Shown one piece after another: positions 18,035 through 30,253 of a DNA stretch of 64,000 nt. Source of the DNA: Microbacterium schleiferi (GTDB taxonomy: Bacteria > Actinomycetota > Actinomycetes > Actinomycetales > Microbacteriaceae); NCBI RefSeq assembly GCF_015565955.1, contig NZ_CP064760.1:930001-994000 (forward strand), read 5' to 3'. The first letter of the stretch is position 1. The number at the start of each line of letters is the position of its first letter. The notes below the pieces were generated by a model, which was not told the origin of the DNA, searched no databases, and worked only from the letters and a program-made list of their open reading frames with translations. The translations under genes were made by a program, and so were the position numbers.

Positions 18035-18040
18035 AGCCTA
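18035..18040 (-). promoter_or_regulatory. -10 box for cysK-cysE
   Basis: TAGGCT on the - strand lies 37 bases before ATG 17997, leaving room for a short leader with GAAAGG as ribosome site. It faces the prmC promoter at 18093. Confidence 0.4.
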
Positions 18041-18092
18041 GGCGAGCCTCACCGGCACGGGCCCGATTGTGACGAAGAACGTCCCGGGGTCC

Positions 18093-18098
18093 TAGGCT
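18093..18098 (+). promoter_or_regulatory. -10 box for prmC
   Basis: TAGGCT lies 10 bases before ATG 18109, so the mRNA is leaderless or nearly so. Confidence 0.5.
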
Positions 18099-18108
18099 TG
18101 GGGCGCCT

Positions 18109-19004
18109 ATGCCTGCTCACAGCGCCCCCGACGACACGCATCCCCGCGACACGCTCGCCGGGTCCATCGCCGCAGCGGCCGACACTCTCACCGCGGCCGG
18201 CATCCCCGATGCCCGCGTGGATGCCGAGCTGCTGCTCGCGCACGCGCTCGAGGTGGGTCGCGGCGAGCTTCAGGCCGCTGCGCTGCGCGGTGACGCGATT
18301 GAACCGGCATCCGTGGCCCGCTACCGCGATCTCGTGGCGCGACGGGCGACCCGGGAGCCGCTGCAGCACATCACCGGGACTGCACCGTTTCGCCATCTTG
18401 AGCTGCGCGTGGGCCCGGGTGTGTTCGTACCCCGGCCCGAGACCGAGACACTCGTGCAGATCGCCCTGGACGCGCTCCTGGCAGCAGCATCGCCCTCTCC
18501 GATCGCGATCGATCTCGGGACCGGATCAGGCGCGATCGCCCTGGCCCTTGCGACGGAGGCTCCGCACGCGCGCGTTTTCGCCGCTGAGAACGTCGTCGAC
18601 GCCTTCGTGTGGGCCAAGGAGAACTTCGCCCACGTCGGTGCCGACAACGCGACGCTCGCTTTCATCGATCTGGCTCGCGCCTTCCCCGAGCTCGACGGCA
18701 CGGTGTCTGTCGTCGTCAGCAATCCGCCCTATGTTCCGGATGCTGCAGTGCCGCGTGACCCGGAGGTGCGCTGGTTCGATCCGCCGACGGCTCTGTACGG
18801 CGGGACCGATGGCCTGGATGTCGTCCGCGAGGTCAGTGCGACGGCGCTGCGCCTCGCGCACCCCGGGGCCTCGTGGCTATCGAGCACGGCGAGCATCAGG
18901 GCCCGGCGATCCGGGAGCTGCTGGCGGCAGCCGGATGGCGGGCGCCGGCCACCCACATGGATCTCACACGTCGCGACCGGGTCACGACAGCGCTGCATCC
19001 GTAA
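18109..19004 (+). CDS. prmC: Peptide release factor glutamine methyltransferase, frameshifted as sequenced
   Basis: It methylates the Gln of the GGQ motif in release factors. Intact parts show an N-terminal helical domain, FVPRPETETL, the SAM motif IDLGTGSGAIALAL and the catalytic NPPY in VVSNPPYVPDA. Near 18865-18868 (CCCCGGGG) the frame breaks. Restoring one G gives HPGGLVAIEHGEHQGPAIREL and a normal end at TAA 19004, about 298 residues. A single missing base in a homopolymer of a conserved gene points to sequence error. The ORF as read runs on to 19272 with meaningless sequence. Confidence 0.88.
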
Positions 19005-19040
19005 CAGCCAGCCGCTTCCCGCAACTGCTCGCCGCTTCCG

Positions 19041-19046
19041 TAGACT
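19041..19046 (+). promoter_or_regulatory. -10 box for sua5
   Basis: TAGACT lies 9 bases before ATG 19056, the leaderless spacing seen at other genes here. Confidence 0.5.
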
Positions 19047-19055
19047 GGGCAGGCC

Positions 19056-19765
19056 ATGTCCGACGTCTTCGACTGCCGCGACGACGCCCAGCTCTTGCCC
19101 GGCATGCGACAGGCACGCCAGGCAATCGGCCGGGGTGCCCTCGTCGTCCTCCCCACCGACACCGTTTACGGTGTCGCCGCCGACGCCTTCAACACCGCTG
19201 CCGTGCAGCGGCTGCTGGATGCCAAGGGCCGCACCCGCCAATCGCCGCCGCCCGTGCTGGTCGCGGGCGTGACGATGGTGCGCGCGCTCGTGGCCGAGCT
19301 GCCGGAACCCGTCGAGCGGCTCATCGACCGCTTCTGGCCCGGGGGCTCACGATTGTGTTGCCGGCCCAGCCCTCGCTGACGTGGGATCTGGGGGAGACCC
19401 GCGGCACGGTTGCCGTGCGTATGCCCGATCACCGCATCGCTCTCGAGCTCATCGAAGAGACCGGTCCACTCGCGGTATCCAGCGCGAACCTGACCGGAGA
19501 AGCCGCAGCGATCGACATCCTGAGCGCTCACCAGATGCTCGGCGATCGCATCGAGGTCTACCTGGATTCGGGGCCCGTCGCCACCGGCGTTCCCTCCACG
19601 ATCCTCGATGCCACGGGACTTGCTCGTCGCGAGCCCGGCTCCGCTCGCATCCTGCGTGTGGGCGCCGTCAGCGCCGACGAGATCCGCGAGGTGATCGGCG
19701 ATCTGCTCGAGGACCCGCCGGCGGAGCCCGTCGAGGCGGACGCCGACGACACCGGATCCGCGTGA
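19056..19765 (+). CDS. sua5: L-threonylcarbamoyladenylate synthase, frameshifted as sequenced
   Basis: A Sua5/YwlC/YrdC enzyme that makes threonylcarbamoyl-AMP for the t6A modification of tRNA. The N-terminal part shows ALVVLPTDTVYGVAADAF. The frame breaks in the G5 run 19351-19355. Adding one G restores FWPGGLTIVLPAQPSLTW, and the other frame then continues with RMPDHRIALELIEETGPL and SSANLTGEAAA, giving about 237 residues. The stop overlaps the wecA start (GTGA). The gene is normally essential or nearly so, so sequence error is more likely than decay. The acidic C-terminal tail is short. Confidence 0.88.
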
Positions 19766-20841
19766 AGCAGTACCTGTTCGTCGTCATCCTGACCGCGACC
19801 ATCACCCTGGTGCTGGCGTGGGCGGTGTGGCAGCTGAGCATGCGCTACAAGCTCTACCCCGGCATCCGGGAACGCGATGTCCACAAGACGCCCACACCGC
19901 GCCTGGGTGGCATCGCGATGTATGTCGGCATCGTCGCCGCATTCCTGGCGTCCTCGCAGCATCCGTTCTTCTCGATCTTCTGGGCAGATCCCGCGGCAGT
20001 GTGGGCCATCCTCGGCGCGACGACACTGATCGTGCTCGTCGGCGTTGCCGATGACATCTGGGACCTCGACTGGATGATCAAGCTCGGCGCTCAGTTCGCC
20101 GCGGCGGGGATCATCGCCTGGTTCGGCAAGCTGCAGATCCTCTCGCTGCCGATCGGAGGTCTCACCGTCGGCTCCAGCTGGATGAGCTTCGTGCTCACGG
20201 TGCTCTCGATCGTGGTCGTCATGAATGCCGTCAACTTCATCGACGGCCTCGACGGCCTCGTCGCCGGTGTCGCCCTCATCGCCAACGGGGTCTTCTTCGC
20301 GTATTCGTACCTCTTGGTGCGCGATGCCGGGGCGACCACCTACTTCAACCTCGCGTCCTTCATCGCGGCCGCGCTCATCGGAGCGTGTATCGGATTCCTA
20401 CCGCTGAACTGGACGCCGGCGAAGCTGTTCATGGGCGACAGTGGAGCTCTCATGCTGGGACTGCTGATGGCCGTTTCGGCGATCGCGATCACCGGGCAGA
20501 TCACACCTTCGCAACTGGACCCCGACAACTTCGGCAGGTCGCAGCTGCTCGGTGCTTTCATCCCGATCCTGCTGCCGATCACGATCGTGCTGCTCCCGCT
20601 GTTGGACTTCGGGCTTGCGATCATCCGGCGGGTCAGCGCAGGAAAGTCCCCGTTCTCGCCCGACCGCAAACACCTGCACCACCGGATGCTCGACATGGGC
20701 CACAGCGATCGGACTGCCGTGCTGATCTTCTACGCCTGGACGGCGATCATCGGTCTGGCGATGCTGCTGATGTACATCGGAACCGCGTCCGACTGGCCGG
20801 GGAGTACCTCATCGGCGTCGGCTTCGGCGCCCTCGGCGTGA
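19762..20841 (+). CDS. wecA: Undecaprenyl-phosphate sugar-1-phosphate transferase (WecA/TagO type), end probably altered by indels
   Basis: A polytopic membrane enzyme that loads a HexNAc-1-phosphate onto undecaprenyl phosphate, first step of a wall polymer. It has about 11 TM segments and the family motifs VGVADDIWDLDW (DD pair), NFIDGLDGLVAG, PAKLFMGDSGALMLG and the cytosolic HLHHRMLD. GTG 19762 overlaps the sua5 stop. As read it stops at 20841 with SSASASAPSA. Restoring one G at 20799-20802 gives another membrane helix (EYLIGVGFGALGVIACLVV), and one more C at 20868-20872 ends the protein at TGA 20917, overlapping atpI in the local GTGA style. Confidence 0.85.
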   Translation: MKQYLFVVILTATITLVLAWAVWQLSMRYKLYPGIRERDVHKTPTPRLGGIAMYVGIVAAFLASSQHPFFSIFWADPAAVWAILGATTLIVLVGVADDIWDLDWMIKLGAQFAAAGIIAWFGKLQILSLPIGGLTVGSSWMSFVLTVLSIVVVMNAVNFIDGLDGLVAGVALIANGVFFAYSYLLVRDAGATTYFNLASFIAAALIGACIGFLPLNWTPAKLFMGDSGALMLGLLMAVSAIAITGQITPSQLDPDNFGRSQLLGAFIPILLPITIVLLPLLDFGLAIIRRVSAGKSPFSPDRKHLHHRMLDMGHSDRTAVLIFYAWTAIIGLAMLLMYIGTASDWPGSTSSASASAPSA

Positions 20842-20913
20842 TCGCCTGCCTCGTCGTCACCCTCATGCCCCCGAGCGCCGCCGCGCGCCCGTCACAACCG
20901 CCCAGGAGGCCTC

Positions 20914-21381
20914 GTGAGTACCGTGTCCAGCACCCCGATCCTGCGAACGACAGTGATCTGGTCGGCGATCGTGACCGGCGCGCTCGCCGTCGTCGGTGCC
21001 GTCGTCGGCTATCTCGTCGCCGACGAGTCAGGACTGTGGAGCGCTTTGCTCGGTGTGTTGCTCGCGGCGGTGTTCCTCGGAATCACGAGCGTCAGCATCC
21101 TCATCGCCAACCGATGGTTCGGCACCGACCTGTACGTGCCGATCTTCTTCGGAATCGTGCTGGGGGGCTGGCTGCTGAAGTTCGTCGTGTTCCTCGTCGT
21201 GCTGTTCGTGGTTCGCGGCCAGCCCTGGGTCAACGAGATGGTGTTCTTCATCGCGATCGTCGCGGGCGTCCTGGCGTCTTTGGCGGTGGATGTCATCGTG
21301 CTCACCCGGATGCGGTTGCCGTATGCGAGCGACACCACTTTGCCCACGACGGACCCCGATGACACCCCCGTAAGGGAGTGA
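20914..21381 (+). CDS. atpI: AtpI-like membrane protein
   Basis: A 155-residue protein with four hydrophobic segments (about 12-34, 40-63, 75-100, 108-130), from GTG 20914 behind AGGAGG. Size, topology and its place just before atpB fit the i subunit/AtpI family, proposed to help assemble the c-ring or aid Mg uptake. Sequence conservation in this family is low, so the name rests mostly on topology and position. The C-terminal tail is hydrophilic and Thr/Asp/Pro-rich. Confidence 0.7.
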   Translation: MSTVSSTPILRTTVIWSAIVTGALAVVGAVVGYLVADESGLWSALLGVLLAAVFLGITSVSILIANRWFGTDLYVPIFFGIVLGGWLLKFVVFLVVLFVVRGQPWVNEMVFFIAIVAGVLASLAVDVIVLTRMRLPYASDTTLPTTDPDDTPVRE

Positions 21382-21546
21382 CGCGGCGCCGGGACCTCTC
21401 CGGGTTTGCTAATGTGGTCTTGCGCCCGCCCGTTCGCCTGACGAGCGCTGCCGGGATCGCCAACTCATCGCCCATCGTCGCAACGGCTTATCCCCGGTGC
21501 CCCGAAGCTGGAGCCAGCGCTGTTTACTCAAGCTGCGAGCCTAATT
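21382..21546 (+). promoter_or_regulatory. atpB upstream region
   Basis: This 165-base gap before atpB is long for the operon and probably holds the main atp promoter. A -10-like TAATGT is at 21410-21415. No clear -35 or Shine-Dalgarno before GTG 21547 was found. Confidence 0.35.
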
Positions 21547-22615
<1,069 letters not shown>

Positions 22616-22644
22616 TCCGCCTCACCCAGCCTTAAGGAGACAGG

Positions 22645-23199
22645 ATGCTGACCGCTCTTGTCACGTATGCCGCCGAAGAGGGGGCTACGAAAAACCCCCT
22701 CATCCCGGCGTGGTACGACATCATCTGGTCGGGCGTGTGTTTCATCGTCATCCTCGTCCTGTTCTGGGTGTACGCCCTGCCGCGGATGAAGAAGCTTCTC
22801 GACGAGCGTTCCGCGGCGATCGAAGGCAACATCGCCAAGGCCGACGAGGCCCAGCGCAAGGCTGAGGCCGCCCTCGAGGAATACACCGCGCAGCTGGCGG
22901 ACGCCCGCCGCGAGGCCGGTGAGATCCGCGACGCCGCCCGCGAGGACGGCAAGAAGATCGTCGCCGAGGCCAAGGAGAACGCATCGACCGAAGCCGCGCG
23001 CCTCACCGCCGCGGCGCACGCGCAGATCGACGCCGAACGGCAGACTGCGTTCGTGTCGCTCCGCGGCGAAGTAGGCACCCTTGCACTCGATCTCGCCGGC
23101 GGCGTGATCGGCGAGACGCTGTCGGATGACGCCAAGGCCAAGGCCGTGGTCGACCGCTTCCTCGCCGACCTCGAGGCATCCGAGACGGCGGCGAAGTAA
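22645..23199 (+). CDS. atpF: ATP synthase Fo subunit b
   Basis: A 184-residue peripheral-stalk subunit: one N-terminal TM (IIWSGVCFIVILVLFWVYALP) followed by a long charged coiled coil rich in Ala, Glu, Lys and Arg (residues about 50-150), typical of the b dimer. ATG 22645 follows AAGGAGA. It overlaps atpH by one base (TAATG). Confidence 0.96.
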   Translation: MLTALVTYAAEEGATKNPLIPAWYDIIWSGVCFIVILVLFWVYALPRMKKLLDERSAAIEGNIAKADEAQRKAEAALEEYTAQLADARREAGEIRDAAREDGKKIVAEAKENASTEAARLTAAAHAQIDAERQTAFVSLRGEVGTLALDLAGGVIGETLSDDAKAKAVVDRFLADLEASETAAK

Positions 23200-23987
23200 T
23201 GGGCAGCGCGACGAATCAGGCGCTCGCGGAAACGACCGCGGCGCTGGCTGCGGCTCGTGGCGTCGACCTGACCGTCGCCCGCGAGCTCTTCGTCGCCGCG
23301 CGGGAGCTCAGCGAGACCACGCACCTGAGTGGGGCACTCGCTGACTCCGCCGCGGCGCCCGTTGCCCGGACGAAGGTGATCACCGATGTCTTCGGACCCT
23401 CGATGACACCGACGACCGTCGGCTTGCTCAGCAACGCCGTGCAGCAGCGGTGGTCCTCGGCGTCCGATCTCATCGACGGCATCGAAGAACTCGCCGTCCG
23501 CGCGGCAACGATCGCGTCGGATGCTGACGTCGAATCCGAGCTGTTCGAGTTCTCCCGCACGGTAGCGGCGAACCCGGAGCTCGAACTCGCACTGGGGAGC
23601 CGCCTCGGTGACGCCTCGGCGAAGGGCGACCTGGTCGCGACGCTGCTGACGGGCCGCGCGAGCGAGGCGACAGTCCTCGTCGCGTCATCCCTCGTGCAGC
23701 AGCCCCGGGAGCGTCGGGTGCGTCAGCTCCTGTCGCGTGCCGTGCGCGTCGTTGCCGACGAGCGTGGCCGCGCCGTCGCGACGGTCACCGCAGCTGCCCC
23801 GCTGAGCGCGGAACAGGCGGCACGCCTGACCGACCTGCTCAGCCGTCGCTACGGCACCAAGATCTCCCTGAACACCGTCATCGACCCGACAGTCGTGGGT
23901 GGCCTGCGCGTGCAGATCGCCGATGATGTCATCGATATGAGTGTTTCCTCCCGGCTCGCCGACCTACGTCAGCGACTAGCCGGCTAA
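23199..23987 (+). CDS. atpH: ATP synthase F1 subunit delta
   Basis: A 262-residue delta subunit linking the b stalk to the top of F1. The N-terminal helical bundle is followed by the C-terminal motif NTVIDPTVVGGLRVQIADDVID, diagnostic for AtpH. It is longer than E. coli delta (177) because of the extended N-terminal half common in actinobacteria. Its start ATG shares a base with the atpF stop, so the two are translationally coupled. Confidence 0.95.
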   Translation: MGSATNQALAETTAALAAARGVDLTVARELFVAARELSETTHLSGALADSAAAPVARTKVITDVFGPSMTPTTVGLLSNAVQQRWSSASDLIDGIEELAVRAATIASDADVESELFEFSRTVAANPELELALGSRLGDASAKGDLVATLLTGRASEATVLVASSLVQQPRERRVRQLLSRAVRVVADERGRAVATVTAAAPLSAEQAARLTDLLSRRYGTKISLNTVIDPTVVGGLRVQIADDVIDMSVSSRLADLRQRLAG

Positions 23988-24059
23988 CGACACCGCCGAC
24001 AGGCGCAGACTTCGGGTCCGACGCACGGATCCCGCGAAGAACACCAACGAAGGAAGACC

Positions 24060-25697
24060 ATGGCAGAACTCTCCATCAGCCCCGACGTCATCCGTGACGC
24101 GCTGAAAGACTTCGTCGCGGCCTACGAGCCCTCCGGGGCAGCGGCCAACGAGGTCGGCACCGTCATCGACGCCGCCGACGGCATCGCCCATGTCGAGGGT
24201 CTCCCCGGCGTCATGGCCAACGAGCTGGTGACCTTCGCCGACGGCACCGCGGGCTTGGCCCTGAACCTCGATGAGCACGAGATCGGTGTCGTCGTTCTCG
24301 GCGACTTCTCCGGCATCATGGCCGGACAGCAGGTCAGGCGCACCGGTGAGGTTCTCTCCGTGCCTGTCGGCGACGGCTACCTCGGCCGCGTTGTCGACCC
24401 GCTCGGCAACCCGATCGACGGCCTCGGCGAGGTCGTCACCGAAGGGCGTCGCGCCCTCGAACTGCAGGCGCCCGGCGTCATGCAGCGTAAGAGCGTTCAC
24501 GAGCCCATGCAGACCGGCATCAAGGCGATCGACGCCATGATCCCGATCGGCCGCGGCCAGCGCCAGCTGATCATCGGCGACCGCCAGACGGGTAAGACGG
24601 CGATCGCAATCGACACGATCATCAACCAGAAGGACAACTGGGCTTCGGGTGACCCGACCAAGCAGGTGCGGTGCATCTACGTCGCGATCGGTCAGAAGGG
24701 CTCGACGATCGCCTCCGTCAAGGGTGCGCTCGAGGACGCCGGTGCCATGGAGTACACGACGATCGTCGCGGCCCCCGCATCCGACCCCGCGGGCTTCAAG
24801 TACCTCGCGCCCTACACCGGTTCGGCGATCGGCCAGCACTGGATGTACGGCGGCAAGCACGTCCTGATCATCTTCGACGACCTGTCCAAGCAGGCCGAGG
24901 CCTACCGTGCCGTGTCGCTGCTGCTGCGCCGCCCGCCGGGCCGTGAGGCCTACCCGGGTGACGTCTTCTACCTGCACTCGCGTCTGCTCGAGCGTTGCGC
25001 GAAGCTGAGCGACGAGCTGGGTGCCGGATCGATGACGGGTCTTCCCATCATCGAGACCAAGGCCAACGACGTGTCGGCGTACATCCCGACCAACGTGATC
25101 TCGATCACCGACGGCCAGATCTTCCTGCAGTCCGACCTGTTCAACGCGAACCAGCGTCCCGCGGTCGATGTGGGTATCTCGGTCTCGCGTGTCGGTGGTG
25201 ACGCGCAGGTGAAGTCCATCAAGAAGGTCTCGGGAACGCTCAAGCTGGAGCTTGCCCAGTACCGTTCGCTCGAGGCGTTCGCGATGTTCGCGAGCGACCT
25301 GGATGCGGCATCCCGTCGCCAGCTCGCCCGCGGTGCGCGCCTGACCGAGCTGCTCAAGCAGCCGCAGTACTCGCCGTACCCGGTGGAGGAGCAGGTCGTC
25401 TCGATCTGGGCCGGCACCAACGGCAAGCTCGACACGATCGAGGTCGAGGACGTGCTGCCGTTCGAGCGCGAGCTGCTGGACTTCCTGCGTCGCAACACGA
25501 CGATCCTCGACCGTCTTCGCGAGACCAACGTGCTGGATGACGACACCGCCGCCGAGCTCGAGAAGGTCGTCGACGACTTCGTGCTGGAGTTCCGCTCCGG
25601 CAAGGGGCAGGCGATCTCCAAGCCCGGTCACGAAGAGGTCGGCGCCGCTGAGGCAGAAGACGTCAACCAGGAGAAGATCGTCAAGGGTCGCCACTAA
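24060..25697 (+). CDS. atpA: ATP synthase F1 subunit alpha
   Basis: A 545-residue non-catalytic nucleotide-binding subunit. Walker A is [11 protein letters not shown] near residue 175, and the alpha signature [14 protein letters not shown] is near 378. ATG 24060 follows AAGGAAG. The C-terminus has an acidic/basic extension ([21 protein letters not shown]), as seen in other actinobacteria, some 30 residues longer than the E. coli protein. Confidence 0.98.
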   Translation: MAELSISPDVIRDALKDFVAAYEPSGAAANEVGTVIDAADGIAHVEGLPGVMANELVTFADGTAGLALNLDEHEIGVVVLGDFSGIMAGQQVRRTGEVLSVPVGDGYLGRVVDPLGNPIDGLGEVVTEGRRALELQAPGVMQRKSVHEPMQTGIKAIDAMIPIGRGQRQLIIGDRQTGKTAIAIDTIINQKDNWASGDPTKQVRCIYVAIGQKGSTIASVKGALEDAGAMEYTTIVAAPASDPAGFKYLAPYTGSAIGQHWMYGGKHVLIIFDDLSKQAEAYRAVSLLLRRPPGREAYPGDVFYLHSRLLERCAKLSDELGAGSMTGLPIIETKANDVSAYIPTNVISITDGQIFLQSDLFNANQRPAVDVGISVSRVGGDAQVKSIKKVSGTLKLELAQYRSLEAFAMFASDLDAASRRQLARGARLTELLKQPQYSPYPVEEQVVSIWAGTNGKLDTIEVEDVLPFERELLDFLRRNTTILDRLRETNVLDDDTAAELEKVVDDFVLEFRSGKGQAISKPGHEEVGAAEAEDVNQEKIVKGRH

Positions 25698-25719
25698 GGG
25701 CGCGCGAGGGCGATAAACC

Positions 25720-28088
<2,369 letters not shown>

Positions 28089-28090
28089 TC

Positions 28091-28350
28091 ATGCCGCTGC
28101 ACGTCAGCCTCGTCTCCGCCGACGCCGAAGTGTGGTCGGGGAGGCATCCCTCGTGGTCGCCAAGACCGTCGAAGGCGAGATCGGCTTCATGACCGGGCAC
28201 GAGCCGGTTCTGGCGATCCTTGCCGAAGGCCAGGTGCGCATCACGAAGGATGACGGCAGCAAGGTCGTCGCGAACGCTCAGGACGGATTCCTCTCGATCG
28301 AGAGCGATGTCGTGACGATCGTGGCAGGCAACGCCGCGCTGGTCGCGTAG
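28091..28350 (+). CDS. atpC: ATP synthase F1 subunit epsilon, frameshifted as sequenced
   Basis: A small regulatory subunit that sits on gamma. ATG 28091 begins MPLHVSLVSADAEVWSG. The frame then breaks in the G4 run 28138-28141. One extra G restores SGEASLVVAKTVEGEIG and GHEPVLAILAEGQVRI to the stop at 28350, about 86 residues. It is the short actinobacterial form holding only the N-terminal beta-sandwich, without the C-terminal inhibitory helices of E. coli epsilon. As the gene is part of a conserved operon, the frameshift is probably a sequence error. Confidence 0.9.
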
Positions 28351-28403
28351 TTTCAGCATCCGTTCGGCGCTCGGTCTGAACCGGGCCGCACGGACGCAGG
28401 AAG

Positions 28404-28455
28404 AATCGCCGAGGTAGGACGAATGCACCGCCATCCGTCCTCCCTCGGCGATTTT
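28404..28455 (+). terminator. Rho-independent terminator of the atp operon
   Basis: AATCGCCGAGG and CCTCGGCGATT, with inner AGGACGA/TCCGTCCT pairing, form a long GC-rich stem followed by TTTT (28452-28455). It lies 54 bases after atpC and is one of the clearest intrinsic terminators in the window. Confidence 0.85.
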
Positions 28456-28478
28456 GCCTTCCTCGGTGAGGTTCCCTC

Positions 28479-29230
28479 GTGCTGATCCTGCTGCCGCCAT
28501 CGGAGACGAAGCGGCCGGGCGGGGAGGGTGCGCCGTGGGATGCCACCCGTCTGAAGCTTGCTGAGCTGACACCGATCCGCGAATCGGTCATCGAGGCGCT
28601 CGTTCGACTCACCGATGACCCGGATGCAGCGGCCAAGGTGTTGAAACTCGGGGGACCCAGCGTGGTGAGATCGAGGTGAATCGGGCGCTGCGCACGTCGC
28701 CGACCATGCCGGCACTCGACCGGTACACGGGAGTGCTCTTCGATGCTCTGGATTCTGGGAGTCTTGACGCATCGGCCAGGCGCTGGCTCGGCGACCACGT
28801 CCTGATCCATTCCGCCCCGTTTGGGCCGGTCGGGGCGCTTGACCCGATCCCGTCCTACCGGCTGGGCGCAGGCATCCGTCTGCCCGGCCTCGCCTCGCTG
28901 CGGCGGCTCTGGGCCGGTCCCGTCGCTGCAGCGCTCGACCGTCACGCCGACGGGTTCGTGCTTGATCTGAGGTCCGAGGCCTATGTCGCGCTCGGGGCTG
29001 CCCCCGTCGAGCGGAGCGCCTACGTGCGCGTTCTGACGCGCGATGCGAGCGGGGAAACCCGGGCGCTCAATCACTTCAACAAGAACGCGAAGGGCCGGCT
29101 CGCCCGCGCTCTCGCGGAATCCGGTGCCAACCTGTCGGATGCCGCACAGTTCGTGGGATGGGCCAGCGACGCAGGGTTCGAGGCGGACCGCGACGGCCAT
29201 GTCGTGACGCTCATTGTGCCCTCATGCTGA
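28479..29230 (+). CDS. yaaA: YaaA/DUF328 family protein, frameshifted as sequenced
   Basis: The family limits free iron during peroxide stress in E. coli and has a DNA-binding HhH fold. The N-terminus from GTG 28479, MLILLPPSETKRPGGEG, is diagnostic. The frame breaks in the G5 run 28650-28654. One more G gives KLGGTQRGEIEVNRALRTSP and continues to 29230 with DRYTGVLFDALD, DLRSEAYVALG and the C-terminal NHFNKNAKGRLARAL, about 250 residues. The break is another homopolymer deletion. It follows the atp terminator and has its own GAGG ribosome site. Confidence 0.87.
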
Positions 29231-29237
29231 GAATCTG

Positions 29238-29267
29238 CTGACAGCGGCGTCCAAGGATCGCTAGCAT
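29238..29267 (+). promoter_or_regulatory. Sigma-70 type promoter for the DUF5684-type gene
   Basis: CTGACA (29238-29243) and TAGCAT (29262-29267) are spaced by 18 bases, close to the -35/-10 consensus. The leader is about 65 bases with GGGAGGAA before ATG 29340. Confidence 0.65.
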
Positions 29268-29339
29268 GAACGCAACGGGCGAACGCCCCGTCGCGCACCA
29301 ACTCGAGGTGCGAGTCCTGACCGTTCGGGAGGAACGTTC

Positions 29340-30047
29340 ATGTTCGATTTCATAGGCGCGTCGGTCGTCTATTACAACGACGGCGCATCGATCGGCTTGC
29401 TGATCTTTCTCGTCTTCTTCTGGATCATCTTCGCCGCCGCGGGCTATGTCCTTACGTCCTTCTTCTTGATGAGGATCTTCGACAAGGCAGGCGTCCAGGG
29501 CAAGTGGCGCGCGTGGGTGCCGATCTACAACTTCATGATCTTCCTCAAGCTCGGCGACCTCAGCCCGTGGCTGCTTCTCTACGCCCTCGGCGCGTCGATT
29601 CTCCTCGGCTGGATTCCCGTCATCGGCCAGCTCATCGGGCTCGCAGCGTTCGTGCTGACCTTGCTTGCTGCGTGGCGCGTGGGCCTGAAGCTGCAGAAGG
29701 AAGCCGTCTGGCTCATCCTCTACTTCTTCCTGGCGATCGTCTGGCTCGGTATTGCCGCCTTCGACAAGTCGCGCTGGAACACCGCCATCCCCGCAGCACC
29801 GTGGGCAGGCAACGGCTTCCTCGGCGACCGTACCAACTGGCAGAGCATCCCCTCGCAGGTTCCGGCCGGCGGCTACCCCGCCAACCCGGCCACCAACCCG
29901 GCAGCCGGGTATGCAGCGCCGCCGGCGCCCCCGACGGGTTACGCTCCTCCCGCCGCGCCCCCGGCAGCTGCGCCCCAGCCGCCGGCAAGCACGCAGCCGC
30001 CGGCAAGCCCCGAGCCGCCGGCAGCTCCGGAAGAGCCCAAGGCCTGA
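29340..30047 (+). CDS. DUF5684-type membrane protein with Pro/Ala-rich tail
   Basis: A 235-residue protein. ATG 29340 follows GGGAGGAA. Four hydrophobic segments occupy residues about 15-145, with the conserved-looking FDKAGVQGKWRAWVPIYNF between the first two and WRVGLKLQKEAVW before the last. The C-terminal 80 residues are Pro/Ala/Gly-rich (repeats like PPAAPPAA and QPPAS) and probably disordered. The family is common in actinobacteria, and its role is unknown. It has its own promoter and terminator, so it is a single-gene unit. Confidence 0.7.
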   Translation: MFDFIGASVVYYNDGASIGLLIFLVFFWIIFAAAGYVLTSFFLMRIFDKAGVQGKWRAWVPIYNFMIFLKLGDLSPWLLLYALGASILLGWIPVIGQLIGLAAFVLTLLAAWRVGLKLQKEAVWLILYFFLAIVWLGIAAFDKSRWNTAIPAAPWAGNGFLGDRTNWQSIPSQVPAGGYPANPATNPAAGYAAPPAPPTGYAPPAAPPAAAPQPPASTQPPASPEPPAAPEEPKA

Positions 30048-30057
30048 TCTCGTCTGA

Positions 30058-30095
30058 CACGGGAGGCTCCCACCGCACGGTGGGGGCCTCCCGTG
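30058..30095 (+). terminator. Strong terminator hairpin
   Basis: CACGGGAGGC-CCCACCG pairs with CGGTGGG-GCCTCCCGTG around a short loop, 11 bases after the stop of the DUF5684-type gene. There is no long U tract. Confidence 0.75.
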
Positions 30096-30135
30096 CGTTC
30101 ACCGTGGCGCGCTTGTGCGTTCACCGTGGCGCGCT
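30093..30135. repeat. 21-bp tandem direct repeat
   Basis: GTGCGTTCACCGTGGCGCGCT occurs at 30093-30113 and again, identical, at 30115-30135 with a one-base spacer. The first copy overlaps the right arm of the terminator. Two copies are too few for an array; a local duplication is likely. Confidence 0.8.
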
Positions 30136-30253
30136 CGCGCGTTCGCTGACGGCGCACGGGAGAGATTTGCTCCCCGCCGGATGCCGGGCGTAGCGTCAGC
30201 GAGGACGTGTCCGCGGGGAGCTGACCGTCCCTTTCCGGTGGAAGGAACTCCTC

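Noticed and set aside
30093..30135. 21-bp direct repeats as CRISPR or attachment site
   Set aside because: Only two copies one base apart, and no recombinase or cas gene nearby.
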